Assembly: GCA_023475455.1 (NCBI GenBank)
Contig: JAMCVR010000210.1
Coordinates: 1-16,402 of the forward strand
Direction of reading: 5' to 3'
Length of the DNA stretch: 16,402 nucleotides
Source: Thermoplasmatota archaeon
GTDB lineage: Bacteria; Pseudomonadota; Gammaproteobacteria; Burkholderiales; Thiobacillaceae
In this document: piece by piece, positions 7,047 through 15,595 of the stretch
Position numbering within the stretch: the stretch's first letter is position 1
How the letters are laid out: each line of letters opens with the position of its first letter
Notes under the pieces: generated by a model
What the model was told of the DNA's origin: nothing
What the model saw: only the letters and a program-made list of their open reading frames with translations
Database searches by the model: none
Position numbers and translations under genes: made by a program

Positions 7047-7483
7047 CCGAGGCGCTGAAGAGGCTGCGCACCGAGCATCCCGATGCTGCGGTGCTGGTCC
7101 ACCCCGAGTCGCCCGAGGCGGTAATCGCGCTGGCCGACGTGGTCGGCTCGACCACCCAGCTGATCGAGGCCGTGCGCACCCTGCCCAACCCCGAATTCAT
7201 CGTCGCCACCGACACCGGCATCTTCCACAAGATGCACGCCGCCGCGCCCGGCAAGCTGCTGCTGGAAGCGCCGACCGCCGGCGAGGGCGCGACTTGCCAG
7301 TCCTGCGCGCACTGCCCGTGGATGGCGATGAACGGCCTCAGAAAACTTGCCGCCGTGCTGGAGAACGGCGGCAACGAAATCCACATCGAGGAATCCATCC
7401 GCGCCAAGGCCGCAGTATCGATCCAGCGCATGCTGGACTTCGCCGCGGCCGAGAAAGACGGCCGCATCCAGTTGGGCGACTGA
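6695..7483 (+). CDS. nadA: Quinolinate synthase NadA, 3' part of the broken gene
   Basis: Open from an internal ATG (residue 93 of the real protein), 262 residues. It repeats residues 93-209 and then adds the unique C-terminal part. That part contains [23 protein letters not shown], the [13 protein letters not shown] loop and the [10 protein letters not shown] motif, with cysteines 293, 296 and 299 in collapsed numbering; the last is the expected third cluster ligand. This piece holds all three ligand cysteines but lacks the N-terminal 92 residues and has no ribosome site, so it is not a shorter functional form. The next gene starts 11 bases after its stop, suggesting one transcript. Confidence 0.9.
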   Translation: MGETAKILNPEKRVIMPDLGADCSLDLACPADEFAAFCDAHPDRLSVVYANTSAAVKARADWVVTSGIAARIVKYLHRQGHKLLWAPDRHLGEYVRRITGADMLLWQGSCVVHEAFKAEALKRLRTEHPDAAVLVHPESPEAVIALADVVGSTTQLIEAVRTLPNPEFIVATDTGIFHKMHAAAPGKLLLEAPTAGEGATCQSCAHCPWMAMNGLRKLAAVLENGGNEIHIEESIRAKAAVSIQRMLDFAAAEKDGRIQLGD

Positions 7484-7494
7484 GGGGGCGCACC

Positions 7495-8427
7495 ATGGCC
7501 GGGACCAGCCTGCTTGCGCTGATCGACGACATCGCCACCCTCCTCGACGACGTGTCGGTGATGACCAAGGTCGCCGCCAGGAAAACCACCGGCGTGCTCG
7601 GCGACGACCTGGCGCTGAACGCCCAGCAGGTCGCCGGAGTGAAAGCCGAGCGCGAGCTGCCGGTGGTGTGGGCGGTGGCCAGGGGCTCGTTCCGCAACAA
7701 GCTGATCCTCGTTCCCGCCGCGCTCGCCATCAGCGCGCTGGCGCCGTGGGCGATCACGCCGCTCTTGATGCTGGGCGGCGCTTTCCTGTGCTACGAAGGT
7801 TTCGAGAAACTGGCGCACAAATTCCTGCACCGCGAGGAAGCCGCGGCACACCGCGCCGAGCTCGCGCAGGCGCTGGCCGATCCCAAGGTCGATCTGGCCG
7901 CGCTCGAACGCGGCAAGATCAAGGGCGCGGTGCGCACCGACTTCATCCTGTCGGCCGAAATCATCGTCATCACCCTGGGCACCGTCGCCGCCGCGCCGTT
8001 CGGCATGCAGGTCGCGGTGCTGGCCGGCATCGCCGTCCTGATGACGATCGGCGTGTACGGCCTGGTCGCCGGCATCGTCAAGCTCGACGATGGCGGGCTC
8101 TATCTCAGCCGGCAGCCGGGCGACGGCTTCGCCCGCGTGCAGCGCGGTCTCGGGCGCGGCATTCTGCGCGCCGCGCCGGTTCTGATGAAAACGCTGTCGG
8201 TGGCCGGCACCGCGGCGATGTTCCTGGTCGGCGGCGGCATCCTGGTCCACGGCATGCCGGGCGCGCAGGATCTGGTCCATGCCGTCACCCATGCTGCGGA
8301 AACCCTGCCGGCGGTCGGCGGCGCATTGTCAGCGCTCGTCCCCCTGCTGATCGATGCGCTGGCCGGCATCGCCGCGGGCGCGCTGATCCTGGGCGGCGTG
8401 ACGGCCGTCCGTCGGCTGTTCCGGTAA
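7495..8427 (+). CDS. DUF808 / YedI family inner-membrane protein
   Basis: A 310-residue predicted multi-pass membrane protein of the DUF808 family (E. coli YedI); no biochemical role is established that I know of. Family features are the start [20 protein letters not shown], the [22 protein letters not shown] stretch and [19 protein letters not shown]. Hydrophobic segments lie at about residues 69-100, 150-190, 225-250 and 280-305. The length matches the family. ATG 7495 is preceded by GAGGGGG (7482-7488), and the gene follows nadA by 11 bases, so it is probably co-transcribed. It is unrelated in function to NadA as far as can be seen. The literal NadA frameshift product reads into it, which is an artefact of the duplication. 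Confidence 0.88.
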   Translation: MAGTSLLALIDDIATLLDDVSVMTKVAARKTTGVLGDDLALNAQQVAGVKAERELPVVWAVARGSFRNKLILVPAALAISALAPWAITPLLMLGGAFLCYEGFEKLAHKFLHREEAAAHRAELAQALADPKVDLAALERGKIKGAVRTDFILSAEIIVITLGTVAAAPFGMQVAVLAGIAVLMTIGVYGLVAGIVKLDDGGLYLSRQPGDGFARVQRGLGRGILRAAPVLMKTLSVAGTAAMFLVGGGILVHGMPGAQDLVHAVTHAAETLPAVGGALSALVPLLIDALAGIAAGALILGGVTAVRRLFR

Positions 8428-8437
8428 TCCGGCCGGC

Positions 8438-8653
8438 TTATTTCTGGAACGGCTGGATCAGCTTGCGCACCGTATCGTAGGCCGAATCGTCGACCACTGC
8501 GAAACCGTCGTAGCCCTTGTCGAACGCTTCCAGCGTGGCAGCCCGCTCCGGTGTGCTCCTGTTCAGGGCCAGCAGCGCATCGCGCAACTGGTTGCGCACC
8601 GTCACCGGCATGCCCGGGTGCACGGCGAAGATAGATGGCAAATCCTCTGCCAC
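8438..8653 (-). pseudogene. C-terminal remnant of a PhnD-like phosphate/phosphonate ABC substrate-binding protein
   Basis: About 71 codons look like the C-terminus of PhnD-type periplasmic binding proteins. There is a FAVHPGMPVTVRNQLRDALLAL helix region, then GYDGFAVVDDSAYDTVRKLI before the stop. Such proteins are usually around 280-320 residues, so some three quarters are missing. In-frame stops lie just upstream of GTG 8653, and no signal peptide or N-terminal lobe can be found before 8831. No permease or ATPase gene is nearby. It converges on the DUF808 gene with a 10-base gap. It is most likely a decayed deletion remnant. The family call rests on the tail pattern alone. Confidence 0.6.
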
Positions 8654-8701
8654 CGTTATTTATGTATCGGAGGATTCGGTGCAGACTGAAAATTTGCCAT
8701 C
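8634..8701. repeat. Interrupted inverted repeat at the broken end of the PhnD-like remnant
   Basis: GATGGCAAAT (8634-8643) is the exact complement of ATTTGCCATC (8692-8701). The left arm extends to GATGGCAAATCCTC (8634-8647), whose complement appears split as GAGGATT (8670-8676) and TTGCCATC (8694-8701). The left arm falls inside the pseudogene and the right arm outside it. Confidence 0.4.
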
Positions 8702-8706
8702 CCGCG

Positions 8707-8734
8707 CCCGCATCCCGGCTTGACGGGATGCGGG
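8707..8734. other. Stable hairpin upstream of the dehydrogenase gene
   Basis: A perfect 11-bp stem (CCCGCATCCCG with CGGGATGCGGG) and a six-base loop. It has no T-run on either strand and sits about 100 bases before the ATG of the large dehydrogenase gene. It may be a short palindromic repeat or a weak terminator. A related core (ATCCCGC/GCGGGAT) occurs at 13527-13543. Confidence 0.4.
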
Positions 8735-8831
8735 CCGACCGACCGAAACGAAGCCATATCCCGTAAAATACCGGCTTTGAAGCAGAAGGATTCGGCCTCC
8801 CCAAGGAGACGACGCCCGAACACACCCCAGC

Positions 8832-10976
8832 ATGACCGCACGCCTGCGCGAAATTCCCTACAACTACACTTCGTTTTCCGACCGCGAAATCGTCATCCGC
8901 CTGCTCGGCGCCGACGCCTGGGACGTGCTCAACACGCTGCGCAGCGGTCGCAGGACGGGGCGCTCGGCACGCATGCTGTTCGAGGTGCTGGGCGACATCT
9001 GGGTGGTGCGGCGCAATCCCTACCTGGAAGACGACCTGCTCGACAATCCCAGGCGCCGCCAGATGCTGGTCGAGGCGCTGCGGCACCGCCTGCACGAGAT
9101 CGAGGTGCGGCGCCAGGGCAACGAGCGGGTGGGGCAGTTGCTGGCGGCGGCGGAACGCGCGGTGCGCGAATTCGAGTCCTGGTTCGCCGACACCGCCAGC
9201 CTGCGCACGCGCATCCTGCGCCGCCTGGCGGGCGTGACCCGGCGCGACAACATCGCGTTCGACGGTCTGGCGCGCGTCTCGCACGTCACCGACGCGACCG
9301 ACTGGCGGGTGGAATACCCCTTCGTGGTGCTGACCCCCGACAGCGAAGCCGAGATGGCGCCGCTGGTGGCCGGGCTGATCGAACTGGGGCTGACCATCAT
9401 CCCGCGCGGCGGCGGCACCGGCTACACCGGCGGCGCGGTCCCGCTCACCGGCCGGGCCGCGGTCATCAACACCGAAAAGCTCGATGCGATGAGCGCGGTG
9501 GAGATGGCTCGCCTGCCCGGCGTCGAATTCGAGGTGCCGACGATCCGCTGCGGTGCCGGCGTCGTCACCAAGCGGGTGATGGACGCGGCCGACGCCGCCG
9601 GGCTGGCGTTCGCGGTCGACCCGACCTCGGCCGACGCCTCCACCATCGGCGGCAACGTGTCGATGAACGCCGGCGGCAAGAAGGCCGTGCTGTGGGGCAC
9701 CGCGCTCGACAACCTGGTGTCGTGGCGCATGGTCACGCCGGACGCCGACTGGATCGAGGTCACGCGGCTCAACCACAACCGCGGCAAGATCCACGACGCT
9801 GCCGCCGCCACCTTCGAAATCCGCCGCTTCGCCGCCGACGGCAAGACGCCGAAAGGTTCGCCGGAAATCCTCACCATCCCCGGCAGCCGCTTCCGCAAGA
9901 TCGGGCTCGGCAAGGACGTCACCGACAAGTTTCTCGCCGGCCTGCCGGGCATCCAGAAGGAAGGCTGCGACGGCCTGATCACCTCGGCGCGCTTCATCCT
10001 GCACCGGCTGCCCGCGCACATCCGCACCGTGTGCCTGGAATTCTTCGGCACCGCGCGCGACGCCACGCCCGCCATCGTCGAAATCAAGGACTACTGCGAC
10101 GCCCACCCCGACGTCCAGCTCGCCGGGCTGGAGCACCTCGACGCGCGTTACGTCAAGGCGGTCGGCTATGCGACCAAGGCGCCGCGCGCCGCACGGCCGA
10201 ACATGGTGCTCTTGATCGACGTGGCGTCGGACAACGAAGTCGCCGTCGGCGAAGCCGCCTCGCACATCGTTCGGCTCGCCAACGCGCGCGGCGGCGAAGG
10301 CTTCATCGCGGTGTCGGCCGAAACGCGCAAGAAGTTCTGGCTCGACCGCGCCCGCACCGCGGCCATCGCGGCCCACACCAACGCCTTCAAGATCAACGAG
10401 GACGTGGTGATCCCGCTGCCCCGGCTGGGCGACTACACCGACGGCATCGAGCGCATCAACATCGAGCTGTCGATCGCCAACAAGCTGAAGCTGCTCGATG
10501 CGCTGGCGGAATTCTTCAACGCGCCGCAGCTGCCGCTGCTGGAAGATGACGACACCGTCGCCGACCCCGTGCAGGTGGAGGAAAAACGGCAGCGGGCGCA
10601 GGCGTTGATCGAGTCGGTGCGCGCGCGCTGGAGTGACTATCTGAATCACCTCGACGCGCCACTGCCCGCGGACGCAAGCGAGCCCCCCCTCACCCCTCAC
10701 CCCTCGCCCCTCACCGTCTTCACCGCGCTGCGCGACAAGCACATCCGCGTGTCGTGGAAGCGCGAAGTCCGGCGCGAACTGCACCAGCTCTTCATCGGCC
10801 GCGAATACCTCCCGGTGCTCGAAGCCTGCGACCGCATCCACAAAGAGGTATTGAAAAGCCGCGTGTTCGTGGCGCTGCACATGCACGCCGGCGCAAGAAG
10901 TTCTGGCTCGACCGCGCCCGCACCGCGGCCATCGCGGCCCACACCAACGCCTTCAAGATCAACGAGGACGTGGTGA
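8832..10976 (+). CDS. DUF3683 / FAD-linked oxidase / Fe-S dehydrogenase, 5' part of a broken gene
   Basis: This is the N-terminal half of a giant flavin and iron-sulfur oxidoreductase, probably a D-2-hydroxyacid-type dehydrogenase (GlcD/YdiJ-like) passing electrons to the respiratory chain. The substrate is not known from sequence. The DUF3683-type head is residues 1 to about 150 ([21 protein letters not shown]). The PCMH-type FAD domain at about 160-400 includes [17 protein letters not shown] and [20 protein letters not shown]. The oxidase C-terminal cap begins after that. The literal frame has 714 codons, of which residues 1-687 are genuine and the last 27 are frameshift reading after 10893. 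Removing 566 bp gives one 1271-residue protein. An AAGGAG at 8803-8808 is too far from ATG 8832 to be its ribosome site. The start is set by the conserved head. Confidence 0.87.
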   Translation: MTARLREIPYNYTSFSDREIVIRLLGADAWDVLNTLRSGRRTGRSARMLFEVLGDIWVVRRNPYLEDDLLDNPRRRQMLVEALRHRLHEIEVRRQGNERVGQLLAAAERAVREFESWFADTASLRTRILRRLAGVTRRDNIAFDGLARVSHVTDATDWRVEYPFVVLTPDSEAEMAPLVAGLIELGLTIIPRGGGTGYTGGAVPLTGRAAVINTEKLDAMSAVEMARLPGVEFEVPTIRCGAGVVTKRVMDAADAAGLAFAVDPTSADASTIGGNVSMNAGGKKAVLWGTALDNLVSWRMVTPDADWIEVTRLNHNRGKIHDAAAATFEIRRFAADGKTPKGSPEILTIPGSRFRKIGLGKDVTDKFLAGLPGIQKEGCDGLITSARFILHRLPAHIRTVCLEFFGTARDATPAIVEIKDYCDAHPDVQLAGLEHLDARYVKAVGYATKAPRAARPNMVLLIDVASDNEVAVGEAASHIVRLANARGGEGFIAVSAETRKKFWLDRARTAAIAAHTNAFKINEDVVIPLPRLGDYTDGIERINIELSIANKLKLLDALAEFFNAPQLPLLEDDDTVADPVQVEEKRQRAQALIESVRARWSDYLNHLDAPLPADASEPPLTPHPSPLTVFTALRDKHIRVSWKREVRRELHQLFIGREYLPVLEACDRIHKEVLKSRVFVALHMHAGARSSGSTAPAPRPSRPTPTPSRSTRTW
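10325..10893. repeat. Copy 1 of a 566-bp tandem duplication inside the dehydrogenase gene
   Basis: These 569 bases are identical to 10891-11459. The copies overlap by three bases (GCG), so the period is 566 bp, which is not divisible by three. The segment codes for about residues 499-687. Confidence 0.95.
10683..10710 (-). other. G-quadruplex motif on the template strand (copy 1)
   Basis: The plus strand has C-runs of 7, 4, 4 and 4 (10683-10689, 10693-10696, 10700-10703, 10707-10710) separated by TCA, TCA and TCG. The minus strand therefore reads four G-tracts of at least four with three-base loops, a textbook quadruplex pattern. It codes for the proline-rich linker [11 protein letters not shown] between two conserved parts of the flavoprotein. 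The same motif recurs at 11249-11276 in the second repeat copy. Confidence 0.6.
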
Positions 10977-11459
10977 TCCCGCTGCCCCGGCTGGGCGACT
11001 ACACCGACGGCATCGAGCGCATCAACATCGAGCTGTCGATCGCCAACAAGCTGAAGCTGCTCGATGCGCTGGCGGAATTCTTCAACGCGCCGCAGCTGCC
11101 GCTGCTGGAAGATGACGACACCGTCGCCGACCCCGTGCAGGTGGAGGAAAAACGGCAGCGGGCGCAGGCGTTGATCGAGTCGGTGCGCGCGCGCTGGAGT
11201 GACTATCTGAATCACCTCGACGCGCCACTGCCCGCGGACGCAAGCGAGCCCCCCCTCACCCCTCACCCCTCGCCCCTCACCGTCTTCACCGCGCTGCGCG
11301 ACAAGCACATCCGCGTGTCGTGGAAGCGCGAAGTCCGGCGCGAACTGCACCAGCTCTTCATCGGCCGCGAATACCTCCCGGTGCTCGAAGCCTGCGACCG
11401 CATCCACAAAGAGGTATTGAAAAGCCGCGTGTTCGTGGCGCTGCACATGCACGCCGGCG
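10891..11459. repeat. Copy 2 of the 566-bp tandem duplication inside the dehydrogenase gene
   Basis: Exact copy of 10325-10893, including the C-run linker. From 11460 the gene continues in its proper frame with [10 protein letters not shown], the conserved motif of FAD-linked oxidase C-terminal domains. Confidence 0.95.
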
Positions 11460-13213
11460 ACGGCAACGTGCATACCAACATCCCGGTCAACTCCGACGAC
11501 TACGCCATGCTGCAGGCCGCCAATGCGGCGGTGGCGCGCATCATGAAACTCGCCACCGACCTGGGCGGGGTGATCTCGGGCGAGCACGGCATCGGCCTGA
11601 CCAAGCTGGAATTCCTCGACGACGCCACCATCGCTACGTTCGCCGAATACAAGCAGAAGGTCGATCCCGCGCACCGCTTCAACAAGGGCAAGCTCTTGCC
11701 CGGCGCGGATCTGCGCAATGCCTACACGCCGTCGTTTAGTCTTTTGGAAGCGGAGTCGATCATTCTCGAAGCCTCGGAAACCGGGGCGATCGCCGATTCG
11801 ATCAAGGACTGCCTGCGCTGCGGCAAGTGCAAGCCGGTGTGCAACACCCACATCCCGCGCGCCAATCTTCTATACAGCCCGCGCAACAAGATCCTCGCCA
11901 CCTCGCTCCTGATCGAGGCCTTCCTGTACGAGGAACAGACCCGGCGCGGCGTGTCGCTGAAGCACTTCGACGAGTTCGGCGACGTCGCCGACCACTGCAC
12001 CATCTGCCACAAGTGCAAGAATCCCTGCCCGGTCGACATCGACTTCGGCGACGTCTCGATCGCCATGCGCAACCTTTTGCGCCGCCAGGGCAAGAAGAAG
12101 TTCAACCCCGGCACCTGGGCGTCGATGGCCTTCCTCAACGCGACCGATCCCAGCACCATCAAGGCCTTGCGCAAGCCGCTGATCGAGTGGGGTTACGCCG
12201 CGCAACGGATGGGGCACACCCTGTTCAAGCGCATGGGGCTGATCCAGACGCAGACGAAAAATCCGCCCGCCACCCTCGGCAAGCCCAAGCTGGTCGCGCA
12301 GGTCATCCATCTGGTCAACAAGCCGATGCCGGGCGGGCTGCCTAAGAAAACCTCGCGCGCGCTGCTGGGACTGGAGGATCCTTCGATCGTGCCGATCCTG
12401 CGCAACCCGGCCAAGCCGTCCGACGATGCCGACGCGGTGTTCTACTTCCCCGGCTGCGGCTCGGAACGGCTGTTTTCCCAAGTCGGGCTCGCCACCCAGG
12501 CGATGCTGTTCGAACTCGGCACCCAGACCGTGCTGCCGCCCGGCTACCTGTGCTGCGGCTACCCGCAGACCGCGGGCGGCCAGGCCGACAAGGGCGAAGC
12601 CATCACCGCCGCCAACCGCGTGCTGTTCCACCGCGTCGCCAACACGCTCAACTACCTCGACATCAAGACCGTGATCGTGTCGTGCGGCACCTGCATGGAC
12701 CAGTTGCTGAAATACGAATTCGAGAAAATCTTCCCCGGCTGCCGCCTGCTCGACATCCACGAATACCTGATGGAGAAAGGCATCAAGCTCGACGACGTGA
12801 GCGGCGAGAAATACCTCTACCACGACCCCTGCCACACCCCGATGAAGACCCACGCGCCGCTGAAAGTCGCCAACGCGCTGCTCGGCGGCGGGGTTGTCTT
12901 GTCCGACCGCTGCTGCGGCGAATCCGGCACCCTCGCCATCACCCGCCCCGACATCTCCACCCAGATCCGCTTCCGCAAGGAAGAGGAAATCCGCGCCGGC
13001 GTCGCCGCGCTCGGCCCGGACGGCAAGCAGCCGGTCAAGCTCCTCACCAGCTGCCCGTCGTGCCTGCAGGGGCTGGCACGCTACAGCGACGACACCGGCA
13101 CCACGCCGGATTACATCGTGATCGAGCTGGCGAAGAAGCTGCTGGGCGAGAACTGGATGGCGAGCTACCTCGCCCGAGTCGGCAACGGCGGGGTCGAACG
13201 GGTACTGCTTTGA
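10892..13213 (+). CDS. FAD-linked oxidase / Fe-S dehydrogenase, 3' part of the broken gene
   Basis: This piece carries residues from about 499 to 1271 of the collapsed protein. The frame is open from upstream (GTG 10754), but the genuine reading starts at the junction. It holds the oxidase cap motif [14 protein letters not shown] and [14 protein letters not shown]. Two 4Fe-4S ferredoxin-type motifs follow: [16 protein letters not shown] from Cys805 and [14 protein letters not shown] from Cys867. A pair of cysteine-rich CCG-type domains comes next ([22 protein letters not shown] near 1052, [24 protein letters not shown] near 1172, SCPSC), as in GlcF and heterodisulfide reductase subunit B. One polypeptide thus combines GlcD-like and GlcF-like functions. 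The TGA at 13211-13213 overlaps the TTG start of the following HIT-like gene. Confidence 0.87.
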   Translation, partial: RKKFWLDRARTAAIAAHTNAFKINEDVVIPLPRLGDYTDGIERINIELSIANKLKLLDALAEFFNAPQLPLLEDDDTVADPVQVEEKRQRAQALIESVRARWSDYLNHLDAPLPADASEPPLTPHPSPLTVFTALRDKHIRVSWKREVRRELHQLFIGREYLPVLEACDRIHKEVLKSRVFVALHMHAGDGNVHTNIPVNSDDYAMLQAANAAVARIMKLATDLGGVISGEHGIGLTKLEFLDDATIATFAEYKQKVDPAHRFNKGKLLPGADLRNAYTPSFSLLEAESIILEASETGAIADSIKDCLRCGKCKPVCNTHIPRANLLYSPRNKILATSLLIEAFLYEEQTRRGVSLKHFDEFGDVADHCTICHKCKNPCPVDIDFGDVSIAMRNLLRRQGKKKFNPGTWASMAFLNATDPSTIKALRKPLIEWGYAAQRMGHTLFKRMGLIQTQTKNPPATLGKPKLVAQVIHLVNKPMPGGLPKKTSRALLGLEDPSIVPILRNPAKPSDDADAVFYFPGCGSERLFSQVGLATQAMLFELGTQTVLPPGYLCCGYPQTAGGQADKGEAITAANRVLFHRVANTLNYLDIKTVIVSCGTCMDQLLKYEFEKIFPGCRLLDIHEYLMEKGIKLDDVSGEKYLYHDPCHTPMKTHAPLKVANALLGGGVVLSDRCCGESGTLAITRPDISTQIRFRKEEEIRAGVAALGPDGKQPVKLLTSCPSCLQGLARYSDDTGTTPDYIVIELAKKLLGENWMASYLARVGNGGVERVLL
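11249..11276 (-). other. G-quadruplex motif on the template strand (copy 2)
   Basis: Identical to 10683-10710 by duplication, with C-runs of 7, 4, 4 and 4 separated by three bases on the plus strand. If only one repeat copy exists in the cell, only one such motif exists. Confidence 0.6.
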
Positions 13214-13500
13214 GCCGTTTCCTGTGTGATGCAGTCGGCGGAAAACTGCTGTGGCAGGACGATTTCTGCCGCGTTGTGCATGCCGACGAGCCGGACTACC
13301 CCGGCTTTCTGCGCGTGATCCTGAATGCCCACGTCAAGGAAATGACCGACTTGCCGGCTGCCGATCAGCAGGCGCTGATGCGCGTGGTGTTCGCCGCCGA
13401 GGCGGCGCTGCGCGAGGGGATGGCGCCCGATCTGGTTGCCCAGCGGCCACGCTCCACCCGCAAGGGGCAGGCCGTGGTTCTAAAGACGCTAAAGCCCTAA
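13210..13500 (+). pseudogene. HIT-family-like protein, C-terminally truncated and lacking the histidine triad
   Basis: The frame starts at TTG 13210, sharing TTGA with the stop of the dehydrogenase gene (translational coupling), and encodes 96 residues. Residues 1-74 resemble the N-terminal part of small HIT (histidine triad nucleotide-binding) proteins of betaproteobacteria: LLWQDDFCRVVHADEPDYPGFL, ILNAHVKEMTDLP, then VVFAAEAALRE up to APD. At that point family members continue into a KINLASLGN-type strand and the HxHxH active site. Here the sequence switches to LVAQRPRSTRKGQAVVLKTLKP and stops. No histidine triad is found in any forward frame before 13570. The conserved core is therefore deleted or replaced from about 13432, and hydrolase activity is not expected. 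It is listed as a broken gene; a diverged short form cannot be excluded. Confidence 0.6.
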
Positions 13501-13502
13501 AG

Positions 13503-13549
13503 GACTCCGATCCACTACGTGCTGAAATCCCGCAAGGCGGGATGGAGTC
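13503..13549. terminator. Hairpin between convergent HIT-like gene and phoR, possible bidirectional terminator
   Basis: The inner stem is ATCCCGC/GCGGGAT (13527-13533 with 13537-13543, AAG loop). Outer arms are GACTCC (13503-13508) and GGAGTC (13544-13549). It lies in the 69-base gap between convergent genes, where a shared terminator is expected, but no T-run follows on either strand. Confidence 0.4.
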
Positions 13550-13569
13550 GTATGCGTCAAGAACCACGC

Positions 13570-14922
13570 TCAACCGACGGCTTGCTCGCGCTCCGGAAAC
13601 GGAATGACGGTGCCGCCCTGCGGCGCGCTGGGCTGCTGCATGCGCTGGGCGGGAAAGACGGCCGCAAAGGTGCTGCCCTTGCCGGGAATCGACTGAATCT
13701 CCAGCCGCGCGCCGTGGCGGGTGAGGACGTGCTTGACGATGGCGAGCCCGAGCCCGGTGCCGCCGGTTTCGCGCGATCGGCTGCGATCGACGCGGTAGAA
13801 ACGCTCGGTCAGACGCGGAATGTGCTCGGCGGCGATGCCTTCGCCGGTGTCGGTGACGGCAAACACCCCCTCGCCATCGCGCTCGCGCCAGGCCAGGGTG
13901 ATTTCTCCGCCTTCCGGGGTGTAGCGCACGGCGTTGGACACCAGGTTGCCAAGCGCGCTGCGGATTTCCTGCAGGCTGCCTTTCAGCCAGGCCGGACTGC
14001 CGAGTTGCAGGTTGACCCGATGCTGCCCCCGGCTCAGCGATTCCGCCTCGGCCTTCAGTGAACGCGCCAGTTCTGGGACGTTGATGGGCTCGTCGTTCAG
14101 CATGTGATCGGCGCTTTCCAGCCGCGACAGGGTCAGCAGGTCGTCCAGCAGATGCTGCATGCGCCGGGTATGGTCGAGCATCAGGTCGAAATAGTGACGG
14201 CTCTCGGCGGCCGGCAGGTCGGGGGCATCGGCCAGGGTTTCGACGAAGCCGCCGACCACCGTCAACGGCGTGCGCAGTTCGTGCGAGACGTTGGCGATGA
14301 AGTCGCGCCGCATCGCGTCGACGCGCTCGAGGTCGGTGATGTCGCGCGCGACCAGCAGTTTCTTGCCTTCGCCGAACGGCACCAGTTGCAGCGACAGGGT
14401 GATCTCGCGGTTGATCGGCGACTTGCACACCAGGCGGCGCGAATAATCGGCGGCGTCGAGAAACTCCAGAAAATGGGCCTGCCGCAGCAGGTAACGGATG
14501 AACTGGCCGCGGTCGCGCTCGCAGTCCAGCCCCAGGTATTTGCGCGAGGCCGGGTTGCACCAGTCGATCTGCTCGTTGCCGTTGAGGATGACCATGCCGT
14601 CGGGCACCGCCATCGCGGCGTGCTCGAACTGTTCGAGCGCGGTGGTGAGTTCGCTGCGGCTGGCGCGCTGGCGGCGCTGCAGTTTTTGCAGACGGTAGAA
14701 GATGTCGCCCCAGGTGCCGGTGGCGTCGGGCGGATCCACTTCGTCGGGGTTTTCCAGCCAGCGCGCCAGGCGGAACTCCTGCCCCAGGCGGCGCAACATC
14801 ACGAAGGCCTGGATGCCCGCCAGAAAGCCCAGCGCGGCCACCCAGCCGGAGCCGGCCCACAGAATCAGCGCCACCAGCAACACGCTGGCCAGCACGCTGA
14901 GCGGACGCCACCAGAAGCCCAT
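13570..14922 (-). CDS. phoR: Phosphate regulon sensor histidine kinase PhoR
   Basis: PhoR is the membrane-bound sensor of the phosphate-starvation system; it phosphorylates PhoB when phosphate transport through Pst is low. The protein has 450 residues. An N-terminal hydrophobic region at about 3-48 forms one or two membrane segments. A PAS domain at about 95-200 includes AVPDGMVILNGNEQIDWCNPA. The phospho-accepting His214 is in FIANVSHELRTPLT. The ATPase domain has the N box (LGNLVSNAVRYTPEGG), G1 (DTGEGI), F box (RFYRVD) and G2 (GGTGLGLAIVKHV). It has no large periplasmic domain, typical of PhoR. ATG 14922 follows a GGGGCAGG region and lies 30 bases after the phoB stop; a TTG at 14937 is an alternative start. 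It is read in one operon with phoB from the Pho box upstream, and it is intact. Confidence 0.9.
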   Translation of the reverse strand: MGFWWRPLSVLASVLLVALILWAGSGWVAALGFLAGIQAFVMLRRLGQEFRLARWLENPDEVDPPDATGTWGDIFYRLQKLQRRQRASRSELTTALEQFEHAAMAVPDGMVILNGNEQIDWCNPASRKYLGLDCERDRGQFIRYLLRQAHFLEFLDAADYSRRLVCKSPINREITLSLQLVPFGEGKKLLVARDITDLERVDAMRRDFIANVSHELRTPLTVVGGFVETLADAPDLPAAESRHYFDLMLDHTRRMQHLLDDLLTLSRLESADHMLNDEPINVPELARSLKAEAESLSRGQHRVNLQLGSPAWLKGSLQEIRSALGNLVSNAVRYTPEGGEITLAWRERDGEGVFAVTDTGEGIAAEHIPRLTERFYRVDRSRSRETGGTGLGLAIVKHVLTRHGARLEIQSIPGKGSTFAAVFPAQRMQQPSAPQGGTVIPFPEREQAVG

Positions 14923-14952
14923 GTTTACCTGCCCCAAAAACCGGTGGGCGGA

Positions 14953-15594
14953 TTATCCCACTTCGGCCGAAAAGCGATAGCCCGAGCCGCGCACCGTCTG
15001 GATCAGATCCGCATGGCCGGACGGCTCCAGCGCCAGGCGCAGGCGGCGGATGTGGACGTCGATCGTGCGCTCCTCCACGAACACGTCGTCGCCCCACACC
15101 TGGTCGAGCAGTTGGGTGCGCGAATAGACGCGCTCGGGATGGGTCATGAAGAAGTGCAGCAGGCGGAACTCGGTCGGCCCCAGTTCCAGCGCCTGATTGC
15201 GGCTCTGCACGCGGTGGCTGGTGGGATCGAGCCGCAGGCCGTTGATTTCCACCGGCTCGTCGGTCATCTGCGGCGCGCGGCGGCGCAGCACGGCCTTGAT
15301 GCGCGACACCAGTTCGCGCGGCGAGAACGGCTTGGTGATGTAGTCGTCGGCACCGGTGTCCAGCCCCAGCACCTTGTCGCGCTCCTCGCCGCGCGCGGTC
15401 AGCATGATGATGGGAATCGGCTGGTAGCGCTCGTCGCTGCGCAGGCGCTTGCACAGGTCGATCCCGGACATGCCGGGCAACATCCAGTCGAGCAGGATGA
15501 CGTCGGGCAGGGTGCTCTTGAGAAATTTCAGCGCGTGCTCGGCATCGCCGGCGGCGGTGACCTGGTGGCCGGCCTGCGCCAGATTGAATTTCAG
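14953..15594 (-). CDS. phoB: Response regulator PhoB, 3' part of the broken gene
   Basis: This downstream piece in the direction of transcription carries residues from about 18 to 230. It has most of the receiver domain with phospho-acceptor Asp53 (ILLDWMLPG) and the TAR and ADDYITKPF motifs. The complete OmpR-type winged-helix domain includes the recognition and wing region [10 protein letters not shown] and VRGSGYRFS, which the 5' part lacks. It has no proper start or N-terminal acidic pair. Removing one 527-bp period joins it in frame with the 5' part to give a standard 230-residue PhoB. The stop is at 14953-14955, 30 bases before phoR. Confidence 0.9.
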   Translation of the reverse strand: MKFNLAQAGHQVTAAGDAEHALKFLKSTLPDVILLDWMLPGMSGIDLCKRLRSDERYQPIPIIMLTARGEERDKVLGLDTGADDYITKPFSPRELVSRIKAVLRRRAPQMTDEPVEINGLRLDPTSHRVQSRNQALELGPTEFRLLHFFMTHPERVYSRTQLLDQVWGDDVFVEERTIDVHIRRLRLALEPSGHADLIQTVRGSGYRFSAEVG

Positions 15595-15595
15595 C
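15067..15595. repeat. Copy A of a 527-bp tandem duplication inside phoB
   Basis: These 529 bases are identical to 15594-16122. The copies overlap by two bases (GC), so the period is 527 bp, not a multiple of three. The segment codes for about residues 18-193 of PhoB. Confidence 0.95.

Noticed and set aside
6058..8427. A NadA-DUF808 fusion protein
   Set aside because: The middle is out-of-frame reading caused by the 361-bp duplication; both genes have their own intact starts and stops when the repeat is collapsed.
8100..10886. 928-codon minus-strand open frame across DUF808 and the dehydrogenase gene
   Set aside because: Same shadow effect. It crosses two unrelated plus-strand genes and has low-complexity composition.
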